Positions 8,722-17,697 of a stretch of DNA of 64,000 nt are shown here, piece by piece. This stretch comes from Thalassocella blandensis (GTDB taxonomy: Bacteria; Pseudomonadota; Gammaproteobacteria; Pseudomonadales; Cellvibrionaceae): assembly GCA_902141825.1 (NCBI GenBank), contig CABFPG010000002.1, forward strand, positions 682,001-746,000, given 5' to 3'. The position numbers and the translations under genes are program-made. The first letter of the stretch is position 1, and each line of letters starts with the position of its first letter. The notes under the pieces were generated by a model. It saw only the letters and a program-made list of their open reading frames with translations, made no database searches and had not been told where the DNA came from.

Positions 8722-10237
8722 TCTCTTCATCCTCTTCGTTTTCATCTTCGCCTGTCGACTGTTGTGGAGTGCCACCAGAAGCGCTTTGAAATTGCCCCGA
8801 CTTTGTGACCTTGCGCGGATCGATATCCAGCACTAGGCCGAGCTCATCCATCATTTTCAAATCTTCCGAGATTTCACGTAACACAGTTTCCACATCGTAC
8901 CCGCGTTCACGTAAAGCACCCTGGAGCGAATTCATTCCCGCTCGAACTTCAGAAATAATCGCCGGCAATTCATTTTTCAGATCAAGAATATCTTTCTTGG
9001 GAGGCGTCCAGTCGAAAGTAACTCCCTCGATGTCATGCCCTACAAAAAGTGCGGCTTCGATCCACCACTGTTCAACTTTCTTTAATTGCTGAGGAATTAA
9101 GATCTGATGGCGCCAGCGATCAATGTTTTGGTACATCTCAATACTACCCATCTTGCCACTGGCGAAATTTACAAGACTGTAGTCACCGGTCATCGATTCG
9201 TATGTAATGCCATAAGCCTTTGCAATTAATCGCTCTTCACCTTTTATGAAAGTATCTTGTCCGGACACACTAGGAGGATTATTAAATGAGGCTTTTTCAC
9301 CGTACGCCAATCGCAATAACTGACCAGGACTCATCGTTTCAGGAAGTGGGTCTGGCTTTACAGGTTGTCCGTCCTGATCCACGCCAGCTTCGTCATCATC
9401 GCTATAGATCGCACCGACCAAGCACGCTGCGATGCGTTGCTGCTCAATTCGAGCGTCTTGAAAATCTTCCAGGCCGCGAATTTTCATTAGCGTCGCATAC
9501 CCCCACGGCATTCCTCTCGCTTGCCCGGGCCGTAACACATCGAAACCGTGTGCAATCAGCTCTGCGGGCGTTGCGGTTGAATCCCCGTACATACCGTAAT
9601 CACCAGGGTGATAAGGATGCAGGAAAAAATGTGAAGGCCTGCCATTCGCATACTTAACGCCTAAAATATTGCTCTGATCCCCCAACCCTCGGGCATCTTT
9701 AGTTTCATCAATAAAATCGCCTTCCAGCAATTCAAGACGCAGCGGCACTTTCATTCTACGATCGGTGGTTATCCGTTTTACAAAAAGCGATTCCCCAGCA
9801 AACGCGATCGTGCGTATTGAAAGGCTTTGCATTCCGTAAAAATTCAACTTCCCGGAATAGTCGCACTCGGTAGACTTACACCACTCATCCATCAGTGCTT
9901 GTGCAAGTTTTTGTTTGCGCTTATTAGTTGGATGCTTAGCTTTGGGTTTGATGCCCATACCCACCGTGCGGCCCTGAATCACATCTAGAGCAGTTCCAAT
10001 GTAAATGCAGTTTCGCTCTAGCTCTCGAACATTATTGCGAATGAAGCGAAGCGCGCGGCGCGACTCAGTGTTTTGACTGGTGTTAACCGTGCGCATGCCG
10101 CGACTACCACCGCCAGCACTATCGTAGCCAGAGCGTGCGATTAAATAATTAGTTCGCATTCTCGCTCGAATACGCTGCTCTGCTGTTTTCGGCGCAAAAT
10201 AAAGTAGCGCCCGATCAATAAAATTGGTCGGTTTCAT
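8714..10237 (-). CDS. Phage portal protein (lambda gpB family)
   Basis: 507 aa, close to lambda gpB (533 aa). Diagnostic stretches are RSGYDSAGGGSRGMRT near the N-terminus, LELLEGDFIDE in the middle, and FASGKMGSIEMYQNIDRWR in the C-terminal half. Twelve copies form the ring through which DNA enters and leaves the head and onto which terminase docks. The C-terminus is a long acidic tail (GEDENEEDEENA). It overlaps the start of the protease/capsid gene. Confidence 0.93.
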   Translation of the reverse strand: MKPTNFIDRALLYFAPKTAEQRIRARMRTNYLIARSGYDSAGGGSRGMRTVNTSQNTESRRALRFIRNNVRELERNCIYIGTALDVIQGRTVGMGIKPKAKHPTNKRKQKLAQALMDEWCKSTECDYSGKLNFYGMQSLSIRTIAFAGESLFVKRITTDRRMKVPLRLELLEGDFIDETKDARGLGDQSNILGVKYANGRPSHFFLHPYHPGDYGMYGDSTATPAELIAHGFDVLRPGQARGMPWGYATLMKIRGLEDFQDARIEQQRIAACLVGAIYSDDDEAGVDQDGQPVKPDPLPETMSPGQLLRLAYGEKASFNNPPSVSGQDTFIKGEERLIAKAYGITYESMTGDYSLVNFASGKMGSIEMYQNIDRWRHQILIPQQLKKVEQWWIEAALFVGHDIEGVTFDWTPPKKDILDLKNELPAIISEVRAGMNSLQGALRERGYDVETVLREISEDLKMMDELGLVLDIDPRKVTKSGQFQSASGGTPQQSTGEDENEEDEENA

Positions 10238-10257
10238 AGCATTCTTTTCGGTTTGAA

Positions 10258-10455
10258 TTATTGGTAGCGGCGAGAATAGCCATTGGATGTATAAGGAACT
10301 CGACGAGTGTTATGGAGCTGACGTTTCATGGATCTCAGAATTCCTTTCATTTCTTCAATACTGCGATATTCTGTTTCGCGATCCCGGTACTTAACTTTTT
10401 TTACGCCGGAATTTATCGCCTTTTCCAGCTCTTCGATTTCTGCCTGTGTGGCCAT
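10258..10455 (-). CDS. Head-tail joining protein gpW
   Basis: 65 aa, similar in length to lambda gpW (68 aa). The sequence is helical and charged, with a central YRDRETEYRSIEEMKGILR typical of the gpW family and a basic C-terminus. It lies between terminase large subunit and portal, exactly as W does in lambda. gpW binds below the portal after packaging and is required before gpFII can add. Confidence 0.85.
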   Translation of the reverse strand: MATQAEIEELEKAINSGVKKVKYRDRETEYRSIEEMKGILRSMKRQLHNTRRVPYTSNGYSRRYQ

Positions 10456-10458
10456 CGT

Positions 10459-12543
10459 TTACCTCCGTCTCTGCCATGCACCTGGTGCGCGCTCACGTGG
10501 CTGTGGTTTTGCTGCCGGCACAAGTGGTGCGGCCTCTGAAAATAAGTCGGATTGCTTAAGTGTAATCTCAAGGTTATCCCAATCTTTTGCTGTTTTATGA
10601 GGAACGCCCACCGCTCTAGCAGCATGCTCTGCATAGACTTCACAGTCCCAAAATTCACAAGGGCAACCGCTTTTTTGTTTCCATTTAGCTCGACCACTGC
10701 GATCAGGAATTTTAGATTCAGCCAGCATCTGATCGAAATAGTCGTGCCGCAAATCTTCTTCACGCATAAAGTGAAATCGGTTCTGCCCACGCGCGTTCAG
10801 CGTCAATTGATCGGCAATGTAATCCTTGCCACGTTGCGTACCGATAATGTAAAGCTTGACCCCTTTTTTCTCGGCCTTTGTTAGCTTATCTGGGCGTTTA
10901 GATTCCAATGCTTTTGAGGGTGCAGGATGAGCAAACACTGGAGGGTTTGAAGTTGCACTTGACCCCTTACCCGCCATGATCGTAACCGTGCGATATTTCT
11001 TTTGCCTCGTGATTACCCAGTTATACACGGCATCAGTAGCATGGCCACCACTATCGATGGTTATTGCTCTCAAATAGATACTGGATCCGGATGCGTGCTC
11101 AATGGCTCCGAATAGAATTTTATCCAGCTCATCCCAAACCGGATCGTTTTCGTTGGTCGTTGAGACTTTTGCATAAATCTCATCAGCGTATAAAAGCCAG
11201 CTTCGTCGATCTCGCCCATGAGCCCGAATAACAATGGCCAACCGATTATCCTGGACATCAACGCCAGCCGTTACAATCAACCCACCGACTGGACATAGCA
11301 TCGAGCGGTGCTGAGATTCTGGATCGGCATTTGCGTTTTCTCGTAAACTTTCCGCGTCATCACGACCATCTTGAAACTCGTATGGCTCACCAAGCTTTGA
11401 ATTGATAAAGACGATTTGCTTGTTGGTATCGCCACGAGCAGCGTAATACTCCGCTTCCAGGTAATCACGTACCATTTGCGCAGCACCCACACCAGGCAAA
11501 CAGCTATACAGTTCGTTCAACTTGGTAAACCCAGCAATTTTAGAGCTCGGTCTAGTGGGGACCCAAGCAAAATAAGGATCACCAGCCAGTATTGCAGCAA
11601 TCACAGTCTCGCGAATATTCTGTCTACGCTGAAAGTCATCCCAGACCGACCCACAATGAGGACAGGCATAAAAAGCTTTATCTGGATCATGATGTCCATA
11701 AATGGGATGCTTATCACCGGATGTATCATCCCTTTCCCAGCCCAAAACATTATCGAAGGATAAAACATGTTTTTCTCCGCAATCATGACAAGCAATGGGA
11801 AAGACACGTTTATCAGAAAGATTTATATATTCTTCGACACGACTGAACCCTTTAACACTGGGCGTACCACCAAGTATTTTTTTGGGTTCTCGAACTCGCT
11901 TAGTTCGCTCGAACAATAACTTTATCGAGTCCCCTTGATCATTCAGGTTTTCATTCGCGTCGTCAGGTTCTTCAACAAAAACAAAATGCGCGGTTGTTGA
12001 CTTAACATTCCATATAGCGTTGGACCCCATCAACTCCAAGAATCCGCCGTCATACTCTTTTCTGAGAATGCTGGTGCCTTCCTTTCGCGAGCCACTGAAA
12101 TCTACTTTTTCAGCAATGGGCTTAGTCGACTTTCCTATTGGCTTTAGCTTAGTTAGCGAGAACTTTTTGGCAGCCCCCTCGCTTGCAAACATTCCAAGAA
12201 AAACACCTGGCTTTGTGTCAATACGCTTTAAAATGTACGCAATCAACGCGGTGGTCCATAGAACCTGCGCTGCTTTCATACAGTAAACTTCTTCAACCAA
12301 AGGATCATCGAAAGCAGCAAAAATACCGTATAAGTGCGGGCCATACTCCAATTCGAAGTTTTCTTGAAATGCTCCCGTTTCTCGTGGAAGGCGTAAATGT
12401 TTCTCTGACCAATCAGCTGTCGAAATCGGTGGTTTCGGTTTCAGCGTTTCCGCCAGTCCCTCTAAAGCGCTCGCCAAGTTCTTTCGCATCAGCTGCAATG
12501 CGATCGGCTGCAATTCGAAGTGGCTTAAGGATAAGTTCATCAT
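10459..12543 (-). CDS. Terminase large subunit (GpA family)
   Basis: 694 aa from ATG 12543; an ATG at 12489 is an alternative, and neither has a convincing ribosome site. The N-terminal half is the packaging ATPase. The Walker A-like motif reads KAAQVLWTTALI, where the family normally has Gly where Leu95 stands (codon CTA at 12259-12261). VFVEEPDDAN is the Walker B region. Two CxxC pairs (ACHDCGEKH and ACPHCGSVWD) precede the nuclease domain, which includes GVDVQDNRLA and the late FWDCEVYAEHAARA. It cuts concatemers and drives DNA into the head with the small subunit. The start overlaps the small subunit gene by 131 bp. Confidence 0.9.
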   Translation of the reverse strand: MMNLSLSHFELQPIALQLMRKNLASALEGLAETLKPKPPISTADWSEKHLRLPRETGAFQENFELEYGPHLYGIFAAFDDPLVEEVYCMKAAQVLWTTALIAYILKRIDTKPGVFLGMFASEGAAKKFSLTKLKPIGKSTKPIAEKVDFSGSRKEGTSILRKEYDGGFLELMGSNAIWNVKSTTAHFVFVEEPDDANENLNDQGDSIKLLFERTKRVREPKKILGGTPSVKGFSRVEEYINLSDKRVFPIACHDCGEKHVLSFDNVLGWERDDTSGDKHPIYGHHDPDKAFYACPHCGSVWDDFQRRQNIRETVIAAILAGDPYFAWVPTRPSSKIAGFTKLNELYSCLPGVGAAQMVRDYLEAEYYAARGDTNKQIVFINSKLGEPYEFQDGRDDAESLRENANADPESQHRSMLCPVGGLIVTAGVDVQDNRLAIVIRAHGRDRRSWLLYADEIYAKVSTTNENDPVWDELDKILFGAIEHASGSSIYLRAITIDSGGHATDAVYNWVITRQKKYRTVTIMAGKGSSATSNPPVFAHPAPSKALESKRPDKLTKAEKKGVKLYIIGTQRGKDYIADQLTLNARGQNRFHFMREEDLRHDYFDQMLAESKIPDRSGRAKWKQKSGCPCEFWDCEVYAEHAARAVGVPHKTAKDWDNLEITLKQSDLFSEAAPLVPAAKPQPRERAPGAWQRRR

Positions 12544-12943
12544 CTAACTTGATATCATACTGAGAGTTGATCGCCTCAATAATTCTATCTCCCGCATTGG
12601 TTAGGTTTCTCGGAATGCCCTGCCCCATTACTCGAAAGCAATCAATCACGTCCACCGTTAAACACAAGTGTCCAAGAGCCTGCATGTTTGCAAGCTGCAA
12701 TTGCATAGTTTTTTGTTGTGATTCTTTGTAGCGCTGTTCTGTTAGATTGGATTGACTATCCCCACCTCTACCAGAAGCTACATTGCGCTGGTGCTCACAA
12801 TACACAAGCAGCCATTCACGCAGAGTTGCACCTGGAGTAAGACCGATCTCATCAGCTTTTTTTTGAATGGCTTGTTTGCTAACGCCGACCAGGCGTCCTA
12901 GAGCAGCGTGAGTTGCAATCTTGTCCAGTTCAGAATCACTCAT
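12413..12943 (-). CDS. Terminase small subunit (Nu1-like)
   Basis: 176 aa. An N-terminal helix-turn-helix (HAALGRLVGVSKQAIQKKAD) of the Nu1 DNA-binding type is followed by a helical oligomerisation region and an acidic/Thr-rich tail. It recognises the packaging site and recruits the large subunit. It is the first gene of the packaging module; the 115 bp before it would be a natural place for cos by analogy, but I see no defined site. Confidence 0.82.
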   Translation of the reverse strand: MSDSELDKIATHAALGRLVGVSKQAIQKKADEIGLTPGATLREWLLVYCEHQRNVASGRGGDSQSNLTEQRYKESQQKTMQLQLANMQALGHLCLTVDVIDCFRVMGQGIPRNLTNAGDRIIEAINSQYDIKLDDELILKPLRIAADRIAADAKELGERFRGTGGNAETETTDFDS

Positions 12944-13058
12944 AGCATCACCACTGACAACGACAACCCCATATAGCGCCGAAACATTAACGAAAATCCG
13001 CGGGCCAGCCCACCGTATAATCAGTATTTCCTAGGGAGAACCTAACCTATGGGGGGGG

Positions 13059-16043
13059 CTAGGTCTTATAGACAAGAAGCGATTCATTCTCAGAATTTCG
13101 TTCGCTTACTGTTAAAATATTTTTCCAAGATGCCTGAGCTCCGCCAGGCGTAGTCGCGGTAACTATTAATAGATATTGTTCTCCCACATTGAACGCAGCA
13201 TGGTCCTCAATAATCGCAGAGTAATCACCGCTCTCATCAATATAGGAAAGTGTTAATGGTGAAGCGCCACTCACAGGGTCACTGTTAGCATCAGTGATCG
13301 TCGCCCCCACGGTGGCATCTACTACGGGCGTTTCGCTTGGCCCACTTCTCAGGTTAGATAAAAAGAGCTCCATCGTGTTGTCTTTCAGCACAACCAAATT
13401 TGCAGGATTATTTTTCTTATATGGATTTAAATAAACCTCACCAAGCATAAATGCCTCTTCGTTTGAATAGAGTGTGGTAATGCTAAACGTGTCCGATACA
13501 CCACCGATAGTAAGAGTGCTCTCCACTGTCGTGAAATAACTATCTGAAGACGTCAAATAAACCGTGACTGAATCGCCATTGGTCACAGTGCCAGGATCTG
13601 AAGTTCGTACACCGCCATTTACTGAGTACTCCCCCAACCCCGTTACAGTGATGCTTGTCGCAATCTCGATACCGCTAACGGAAACAGAACTGCTGTACTC
13701 CTGATCAAGCTCCGCATCCGTCACATCCTCAAAACTAAACACGTCAGGAATATTATCAATTGTTTCGGTCGTTACTTGGAAGGTCGCGCTCTCAGAACCA
13801 ATATGAACCACGACGCTTGTGGTTTGCTCTTCTACTGCCGATGATTGTAAACGCACAAATAGCGTGTCGCCGTTGTCGAGCCATGAAACAGTGTCGACGT
13901 AAGAGCCACTGTTAATTTTATATTGTGCGGTATCCGTGGTTTCTATAAATACCGGCACAGACTCATTTATCCCGCTCACAGTTACGCTTTGTTCGTAGTG
14001 GGTCGATACTTCTGCGTCTACAACGTCAGCGAATGAAAAGGCGTCGGGGGTTTCATCATCACTCGATGGGCCAGCAACAAGTACTGGTCGCCATTGTGAC
14101 GACGAGCCAAACGCTTCGGGATTGTCCAATTCGATTAGCTGATATGAAATATTGTCAGGATCAGTACAGTCGACTTGGTATAGCTCCTGCTCGATACGGC
14201 GCCCGAAGATCAACTTATTAGTGTCGCGAAACCAAAATGAGGCTGTTGTCCCACTTCCTAATATCTGCTCTTTCAAAACCCAGTTTGCCGGGTCTGGGTC
14301 ACTAATATCAATAATTTGTAAACCGTTGGTGTTATTGCTACAAGCTACCAAGGTTTCGTCATAACTAGCCTGCAAATTTAAGTTCGCACTACAGGCGCAA
14401 GACCCAAGCAAAGTGTATGGAATGGTGGACGTGTCGTAAGCTCTTAATTGGTCCGTCAACACTAACAACAAGTTTCGCTGTTCTAAGTATTCGACACAAT
14501 AATTAGAATATGTATCTGAAGGCGATACTGTTGGCGATGCTAATTGCACAAAAGGCTTAGTTGAAACATCGAATACGTACAGGCGATCACCGAACTCGGT
14601 CGCCACTACCAAGTGCGATAACGACGAATTCCATTCTATATCGAAAATATCACCAGCAGAGCCAAGCCCTACCGGCAAATTGACTCTCGCATAACTATCG
14701 CTAGCATCCAGCACAAATACATTCCCTGCTTGGCGCATTACTGCAACGTCTCCATTTTCGTTAAACGTTGTTTTCTGTAACACGGCCGCAAGGTCGAACC
14801 CGGTGGACACTTCGACTAAGTTATTAACGCCTTTACTTGCATCAAAAAGCCTGAAAAAGTCACTAGGTACGCTCAGCCCTACCCCCGAATATCTAAACGC
14901 AAGTAGCTTTCCGTCTTTAGATGGGTCAACAATCCCAACGTTATTGCCATTGTCGACATAGTTCGTTTGCTCGGGGGAAAAATCATGCTCCACATCAAAA
15001 CAGTAAATCTCTTCGTGGGCCCTAGTAATAACGACATATTTGTCTACAGTTGGGCGCACTGCGGTAGCTAAAAAAGGCGCACCAAAAATTGATTGCGCTT
15101 GTTCTATTTCAAAGCGATGGGATGTAATGCTGCCTAAATTTGAAAAATCATAGACCTCAATGAACGTTTCAAAAGAAATGAATTCAATTACACTTAGCTT
15201 TTGCCCGTCCCAGTTATAACTGTTAGCTTTCGGGTAGGCCACAACACTATCTGAATAGGCCCGAGTCCAGTTTATTGGATCAACATCGCTACTGTCGATC
15301 ACTATCAAACCGTTGGTCGTAATGGCACTAATGGCGAGTAAACTGCCATCCTGGTTGAACGCTACCGAACGATCGCCAATAGAAAAGCTATCATCTAGCA
15401 GTGACCAGCTCGGGCCACTGCAATCATAAATATTTAATTTTCCATCGTGAGCAATGACGCAAACATCTAATGCTGGATGAAAAGCTATAGCACGTGCCGG
15501 GCTTGCTAGCGTTAGAACGTTAAGCGGAGCAAAGCTATTGTTAGCATCGAAAGCATAAAGATATTCACCAGTAGACGAAGTAATAGCTAAAATGGCACCA
15601 TCGCGGCTCCATGACGCGCCTGTACCTCTCTCTGTCTCCCCTAACTCGATTTCGCTGTAACCATTCGTCGCATCAAGAACTGTAAATTCATCACCAGAGC
15701 CTAGTTCGTTCTCTCGAACTATGGCTAGAGAGTTATTGACGGGGTTAAAAGCAAAATGAGTTCGATCACTGTTGCCGCTTTTGGAGTTACCGGTGGGTAT
15801 TTCTGTCGCGGGGATTGTCGTTAAGTCGTAGAGGAGTAGAGAGCTAGAGCTAGAACCTGAATCGCCAACCGCTAACAGCGTGCCGTCGGACGAACTTAGT
15901 GCGCCTCTTTGCGCTGCGACATCACTCGCATAATCAGGAATAGTAATATTCGATAGCGCAAACCCGCTTTCGCCGTCGAAAGCTTGATAAACATATGCGC
16001 TACCGTTGTGAAAAAACGCGATTAAATCCATCGAACCATACAC
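13059..16043 (-). CDS. Large beta-propeller / Ig-like repeat protein in the late operon
   Basis: 994 aa, the largest gene of the prophage, with no signal peptide or membrane segment. Residues ~1-640 are WD40-like repeats with recurring forms such as AFNPVNNSLAIV, SWSRDGAILAITSS, AFHPALDVCVIAHDGKLNIYD and AFNQDGSLLAISA, suggesting one or two propellers. Residues ~670-850 hold two tandem ~85-residue Ig-like units, each starting DAFSF/DVFSFEDV and ending TFQVTT/TFSITT. The last ~130 residues are a further beta domain. Similar Ig-like units occur in phage fibres and bacterial surface proteins. It lies between lysis and terminase, where lambda has no counterpart, and is co-directional with them. 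It may be a virion decoration, a fibre or a cargo gene; no function is assigned. Confidence 0.8.
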   Translation of the reverse strand: MYGSMDLIAFFHNGSAYVYQAFDGESGFALSNITIPDYASDVAAQRGALSSSDGTLLAVGDSGSSSSSLLLYDLTTIPATEIPTGNSKSGNSDRTHFAFNPVNNSLAIVRENELGSGDEFTVLDATNGYSEIELGETERGTGASWSRDGAILAITSSTGEYLYAFDANNSFAPLNVLTLASPARAIAFHPALDVCVIAHDGKLNIYDCSGPSWSLLDDSFSIGDRSVAFNQDGSLLAISAITTNGLIVIDSSDVDPINWTRAYSDSVVAYPKANSYNWDGQKLSVIEFISFETFIEVYDFSNLGSITSHRFEIEQAQSIFGAPFLATAVRPTVDKYVVITRAHEEIYCFDVEHDFSPEQTNYVDNGNNVGIVDPSKDGKLLAFRYSGVGLSVPSDFFRLFDASKGVNNLVEVSTGFDLAAVLQKTTFNENGDVAVMRQAGNVFVLDASDSYARVNLPVGLGSAGDIFDIEWNSSLSHLVVATEFGDRLYVFDVSTKPFVQLASPTVSPSDTYSNYCVEYLEQRNLLLVLTDQLRAYDTSTIPYTLLGSCACSANLNLQASYDETLVACSNNTNGLQIIDISDPDPANWVLKEQILGSGTTASFWFRDTNKLIFGRRIEQELYQVDCTDPDNISYQLIELDNPEAFGSSSQWRPVLVAGPSSDDETPDAFSFADVVDAEVSTHYEQSVTVSGINESVPVFIETTDTAQYKINSGSYVDTVSWLDNGDTLFVRLQSSAVEEQTTSVVVHIGSESATFQVTTETIDNIPDVFSFEDVTDAELDQEYSSSVSVSGIEIATSITVTGLGEYSVNGGVRTSDPGTVTNGDSVTVYLTSSDSYFTTVESTLTIGGVSDTFSITTLYSNEEAFMLGEVYLNPYKKNNPANLVVLKDNTMELFLSNLRSGPSETPVVDATVGATITDANSDPVSGASPLTLSYIDESGDYSAIIEDHAAFNVGEQYLLIVTATTPGGAQASWKNILTVSERNSENESLLVYKT

Positions 16044-16085
16044 TTAATTTGAAAATATTTTTCTAATCAAAGCAACACACCCCTG

Positions 16086-16313
16086 TCACTTTCGCGTTGC
16101 TATTGCTTTTTTTAGCTCTGCCACTACCCGCTCAGCTGCAATCAAGGTCCGATCCATATCATTTTCGAACGCAGCATCAATAAACTCCACCGCATTATCA
16201 TCGATCAAATTTTTTGTCTGCTTAGACCAGAGTCGAGCAGCCCACATTCCAAACTTTCGTGTTGCAAACATAGACAGCAAATTACTAATTACTATAGAAA
16301 AAAAAGCTTTCAT
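16086..16313 (-). CDS. Small lysis-cassette protein of unknown function
   Basis: 75 aa. The start overlaps the amidase stop (ATGA), so it is translationally coupled to the endolysin gene. The N-terminal ~15 residues are hydrophobic (FFSIVISNLLSMF), followed by a helical charged part (FIDAAFENDMDRTLIAAERV). A spanin gene often occupies this place, but the protein lacks a long periplasmic coiled coil and no overlapping lipoprotein is visible, so I do not call it a spanin. Confidence 0.65.
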   Translation of the reverse strand: MKAFFSIVISNLLSMFATRKFGMWAARLWSKQTKNLIDDNAVEFIDAAFENDMDRTLIAAERVVAELKKAIATRK

Positions 16314-16732
16314 TTTTTACTCCACCAGGCCCTAACATTAAAGCTTGGGCAATCTTTGTAAACATTGGGAAAATCGCGATGACCACACACGCGACAAATG
16401 GAATACTTTTCAACTAGCGCGCTTACGAGTTCTTCGAGTGCGGCCCATTGAGGCGCAGTAAAATTGCACTCAGAACGCTTATGCTTATCCACACCGCCAA
16501 CTAGGCAAATGGCAATACTGTCTTCATTGAACCCTTTCACGTGCGCACCTGGTCGCTCTACAGGCCTGCCAATTTGAATATCGCCGCTACGACAAATTAC
16601 ATAATGATATCCAACATCCGACCAATTGTTCGGTGGCGAGGTGTGCCAGCGTCGAATGTCTGAAACGTCGATATGCGACTGTTCGGGCGAAGTGGCCGAA
16701 CAGTGAATGACCAAGGTGTTAATCTCGCGCAT
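16310..16732 (-). CDS. Endolysin, N-acetylmuramoyl-L-alanine amidase (T7 lysozyme-like)
   Basis: 140 aa, one Amidase_2 domain. Zinc ligands by comparison with T7 lysozyme are His10 (VIHCSAT), His118 (GHRDF) and Cys128 (KDCPSF), with Lys126 two residues before the Cys as in T7. It cleaves the bond between muramic acid and the peptide stem. It has no signal sequence, so release depends on the upstream holin. It overlaps the holin gene by 14 bp. Confidence 0.92.
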   Translation of the reverse strand: MREINTLVIHCSATSPEQSHIDVSDIRRWHTSPPNNWSDVGYHYVICRSGDIQIGRPVERPGAHVKGFNEDSIAICLVGGVDKHKRSECNFTAPQWAALEELVSALVEKYSICRVCGHRDFPNVYKDCPSFNVRAWWSKK

Positions 16733-16955
16733 GCCTCAACCGCTCCTCCATGCGTTTCTCATGTAATGCACTCTCCCGACGATCGCGTCTCACCTGAAAG
16801 ACTATGCCCGCGATCGAGAGTGCGATGCCACACAATAAACCAACAACACTAATCTCGGCAGAATTCTCAACCAGCCAACCGAAAATTGCAGACACGAACG
16901 TAATCACTGAACCCGCCTGAGTCACTTGTGCAGAGGCAGCGTCAAGTTTCGACAT
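16719..16955 (-). CDS. Holin
   Basis: 78 aa from the ATG at 16955, which has AGGTG 6 bp upstream; the frame also opens at GTG 16964 and ATG 16958. Two membrane segments are visible (SVITFVSAIFGWLV and ISVVGLLCGIALSIAGIVF), joined by a short turn and followed by a strongly charged tail (RRDRRESALHEKRMEERLRHARD). That layout is typical of class II holins. It is the first gene after the late terminators and overlaps the amidase. Confidence 0.78.
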   Translation of the reverse strand: MSKLDAASAQVTQAGSVITFVSAIFGWLVENSAEISVVGLLCGIALSIAGIVFQVRRDRRESALHEKRMEERLRHARD

Positions 16956-16977
16956 CATATTCACCTATCGAGAATTC

Positions 16978-17003
16978 AAAAAAAAGCCGCTTCGAAAAGC
17001 GGC
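16978..17003 (-). terminator. Intrinsic terminator before lysis genes (distal)
   Basis: Read leftward, GCCGCTT-TTCG-AAGCGGC is a perfect 7-bp stem with a tetraloop followed by eight T, 23 bp before the holin start. Confidence 0.85.
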
Positions 17004-17033
17004 CTACTAAGAACGATGACTTGGGGAAAATGC

Positions 17034-17061
17034 AAAAAAAAAGCCCGCAACATTGCGAGCT
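17034..17061 (-). terminator. Intrinsic terminator before lysis genes (proximal)
   Basis: Read leftward, AGCTCGCAA and TTGCGGGCT form a 9-bp stem with one mismatch, followed by nine T. It stands 30 bp ahead of the second terminator, so early transcripts, and late ones that are not antiterminated, would stop before the holin. Confidence 0.75.
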
Positions 17062-17098
17062 CTTATGGTCTGCGTGGCTTGCGCCAGCATAGGCACTA

Positions 17099-17127
17099 AA
17101 GGTATTGACTTTTCCGAAAATTAGCAA
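17099..17127 (-). promoter_or_regulatory. Candidate late promoter (pR'-like)
   Basis: Read leftward, TTGCTA (17127-17122) and TACCTT (17104-17099) are spaced by 17 bp. The site is just downstream of the Q-like gene and just ahead of two tandem terminators, the arrangement of lambda pR'-tR'. Each hexamer keeps four of six consensus bases. Confidence 0.45.
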
Positions 17128-17177
17128 CTTTTTTTTGTAATATTTTTTTATACTCACCTGTGTTTTTATTCATTTTA

Positions 17178-17675
17178 TTAAATACGTTTAACCAGCACTC
17201 GCATCAATTGACGCTTGCAGTGTTTACGTCCCGTTGTAATCACTGCGTCTTGATCCCAGTCGTATTCTGCGATTTGCAAACGGCGTTCACGCTCAGCACG
17301 ATTTTCATGTAGTAATTCGAGTTCTATAATTTCAGGACATACCGCGCGAAAAACAAATTCTTCAACTTTACGTAAATCATAATAAAACCGCTTCATAGCC
17401 TTTCGCTCCTCGGGCACTGGCTTCCGATCAACGTAGTGCCACACCGCCACACGGTAACGCTTTAAATCTTTTTCCCGCAGCAATAGCATAACGTTCGCCG
17501 TACGATCTACCGTTGCATCCTGAAACTCACTCATGTCCCCGAGAGATTTATACAAGCCAGGCTTTTGCAATCCATTTGGGCTCGCTTCACGCCATTCACA
17601 GCGCTTGTACTCACCCCACGCACGCAACAAATGCTTCGCTCGCGTGAAATGAGTTTTGTTCATTTTGAAAGTCAT
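17178..17675 (-). CDS. Putative late antiterminator (Q-like)
   Basis: 165 aa, basic. The start ATG at 17675 has GGGGGA upstream. It contains WGEYKRCEW near the N-terminus and a central AVWHYVDRKPVPEERKAMK helix region, similar in style to short phage Q/DUF1133-type late regulators, but no motif is decisive. The main support is position: last gene of the leftward early operon, followed by a promoter-like site and terminators in front of lysis. In lambda, Q loads on polymerase at the late promoter and lets it read through terminators. Another early regulator is possible. Confidence 0.5.
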   Translation of the reverse strand: MTFKMNKTHFTRAKHLLRAWGEYKRCEWREASPNGLQKPGLYKSLGDMSEFQDATVDRTANVMLLLREKDLKRYRVAVWHYVDRKPVPEERKAMKRFYYDLRKVEEFVFRAVCPEIIELELLHENRAERERRLQIAEYDWDQDAVITTGRKHCKRQLMRVLVKRI

Positions 17676-17697
17676 AAAAAATCCCCCGCTTATACAA

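Noticed and set aside
12944-13058. Possible cos site, including a run of eight G and a CCTAG/CTAGG pair
   Set aside because: The position before the terminase genes is right, but no symmetric nicking site or binding repeats could be shown.
16942-17157. 71-codon leftward frame across the late terminators
   Set aside because: It runs through both terminator hairpins and overlaps the holin start in another frame; no supporting motif.
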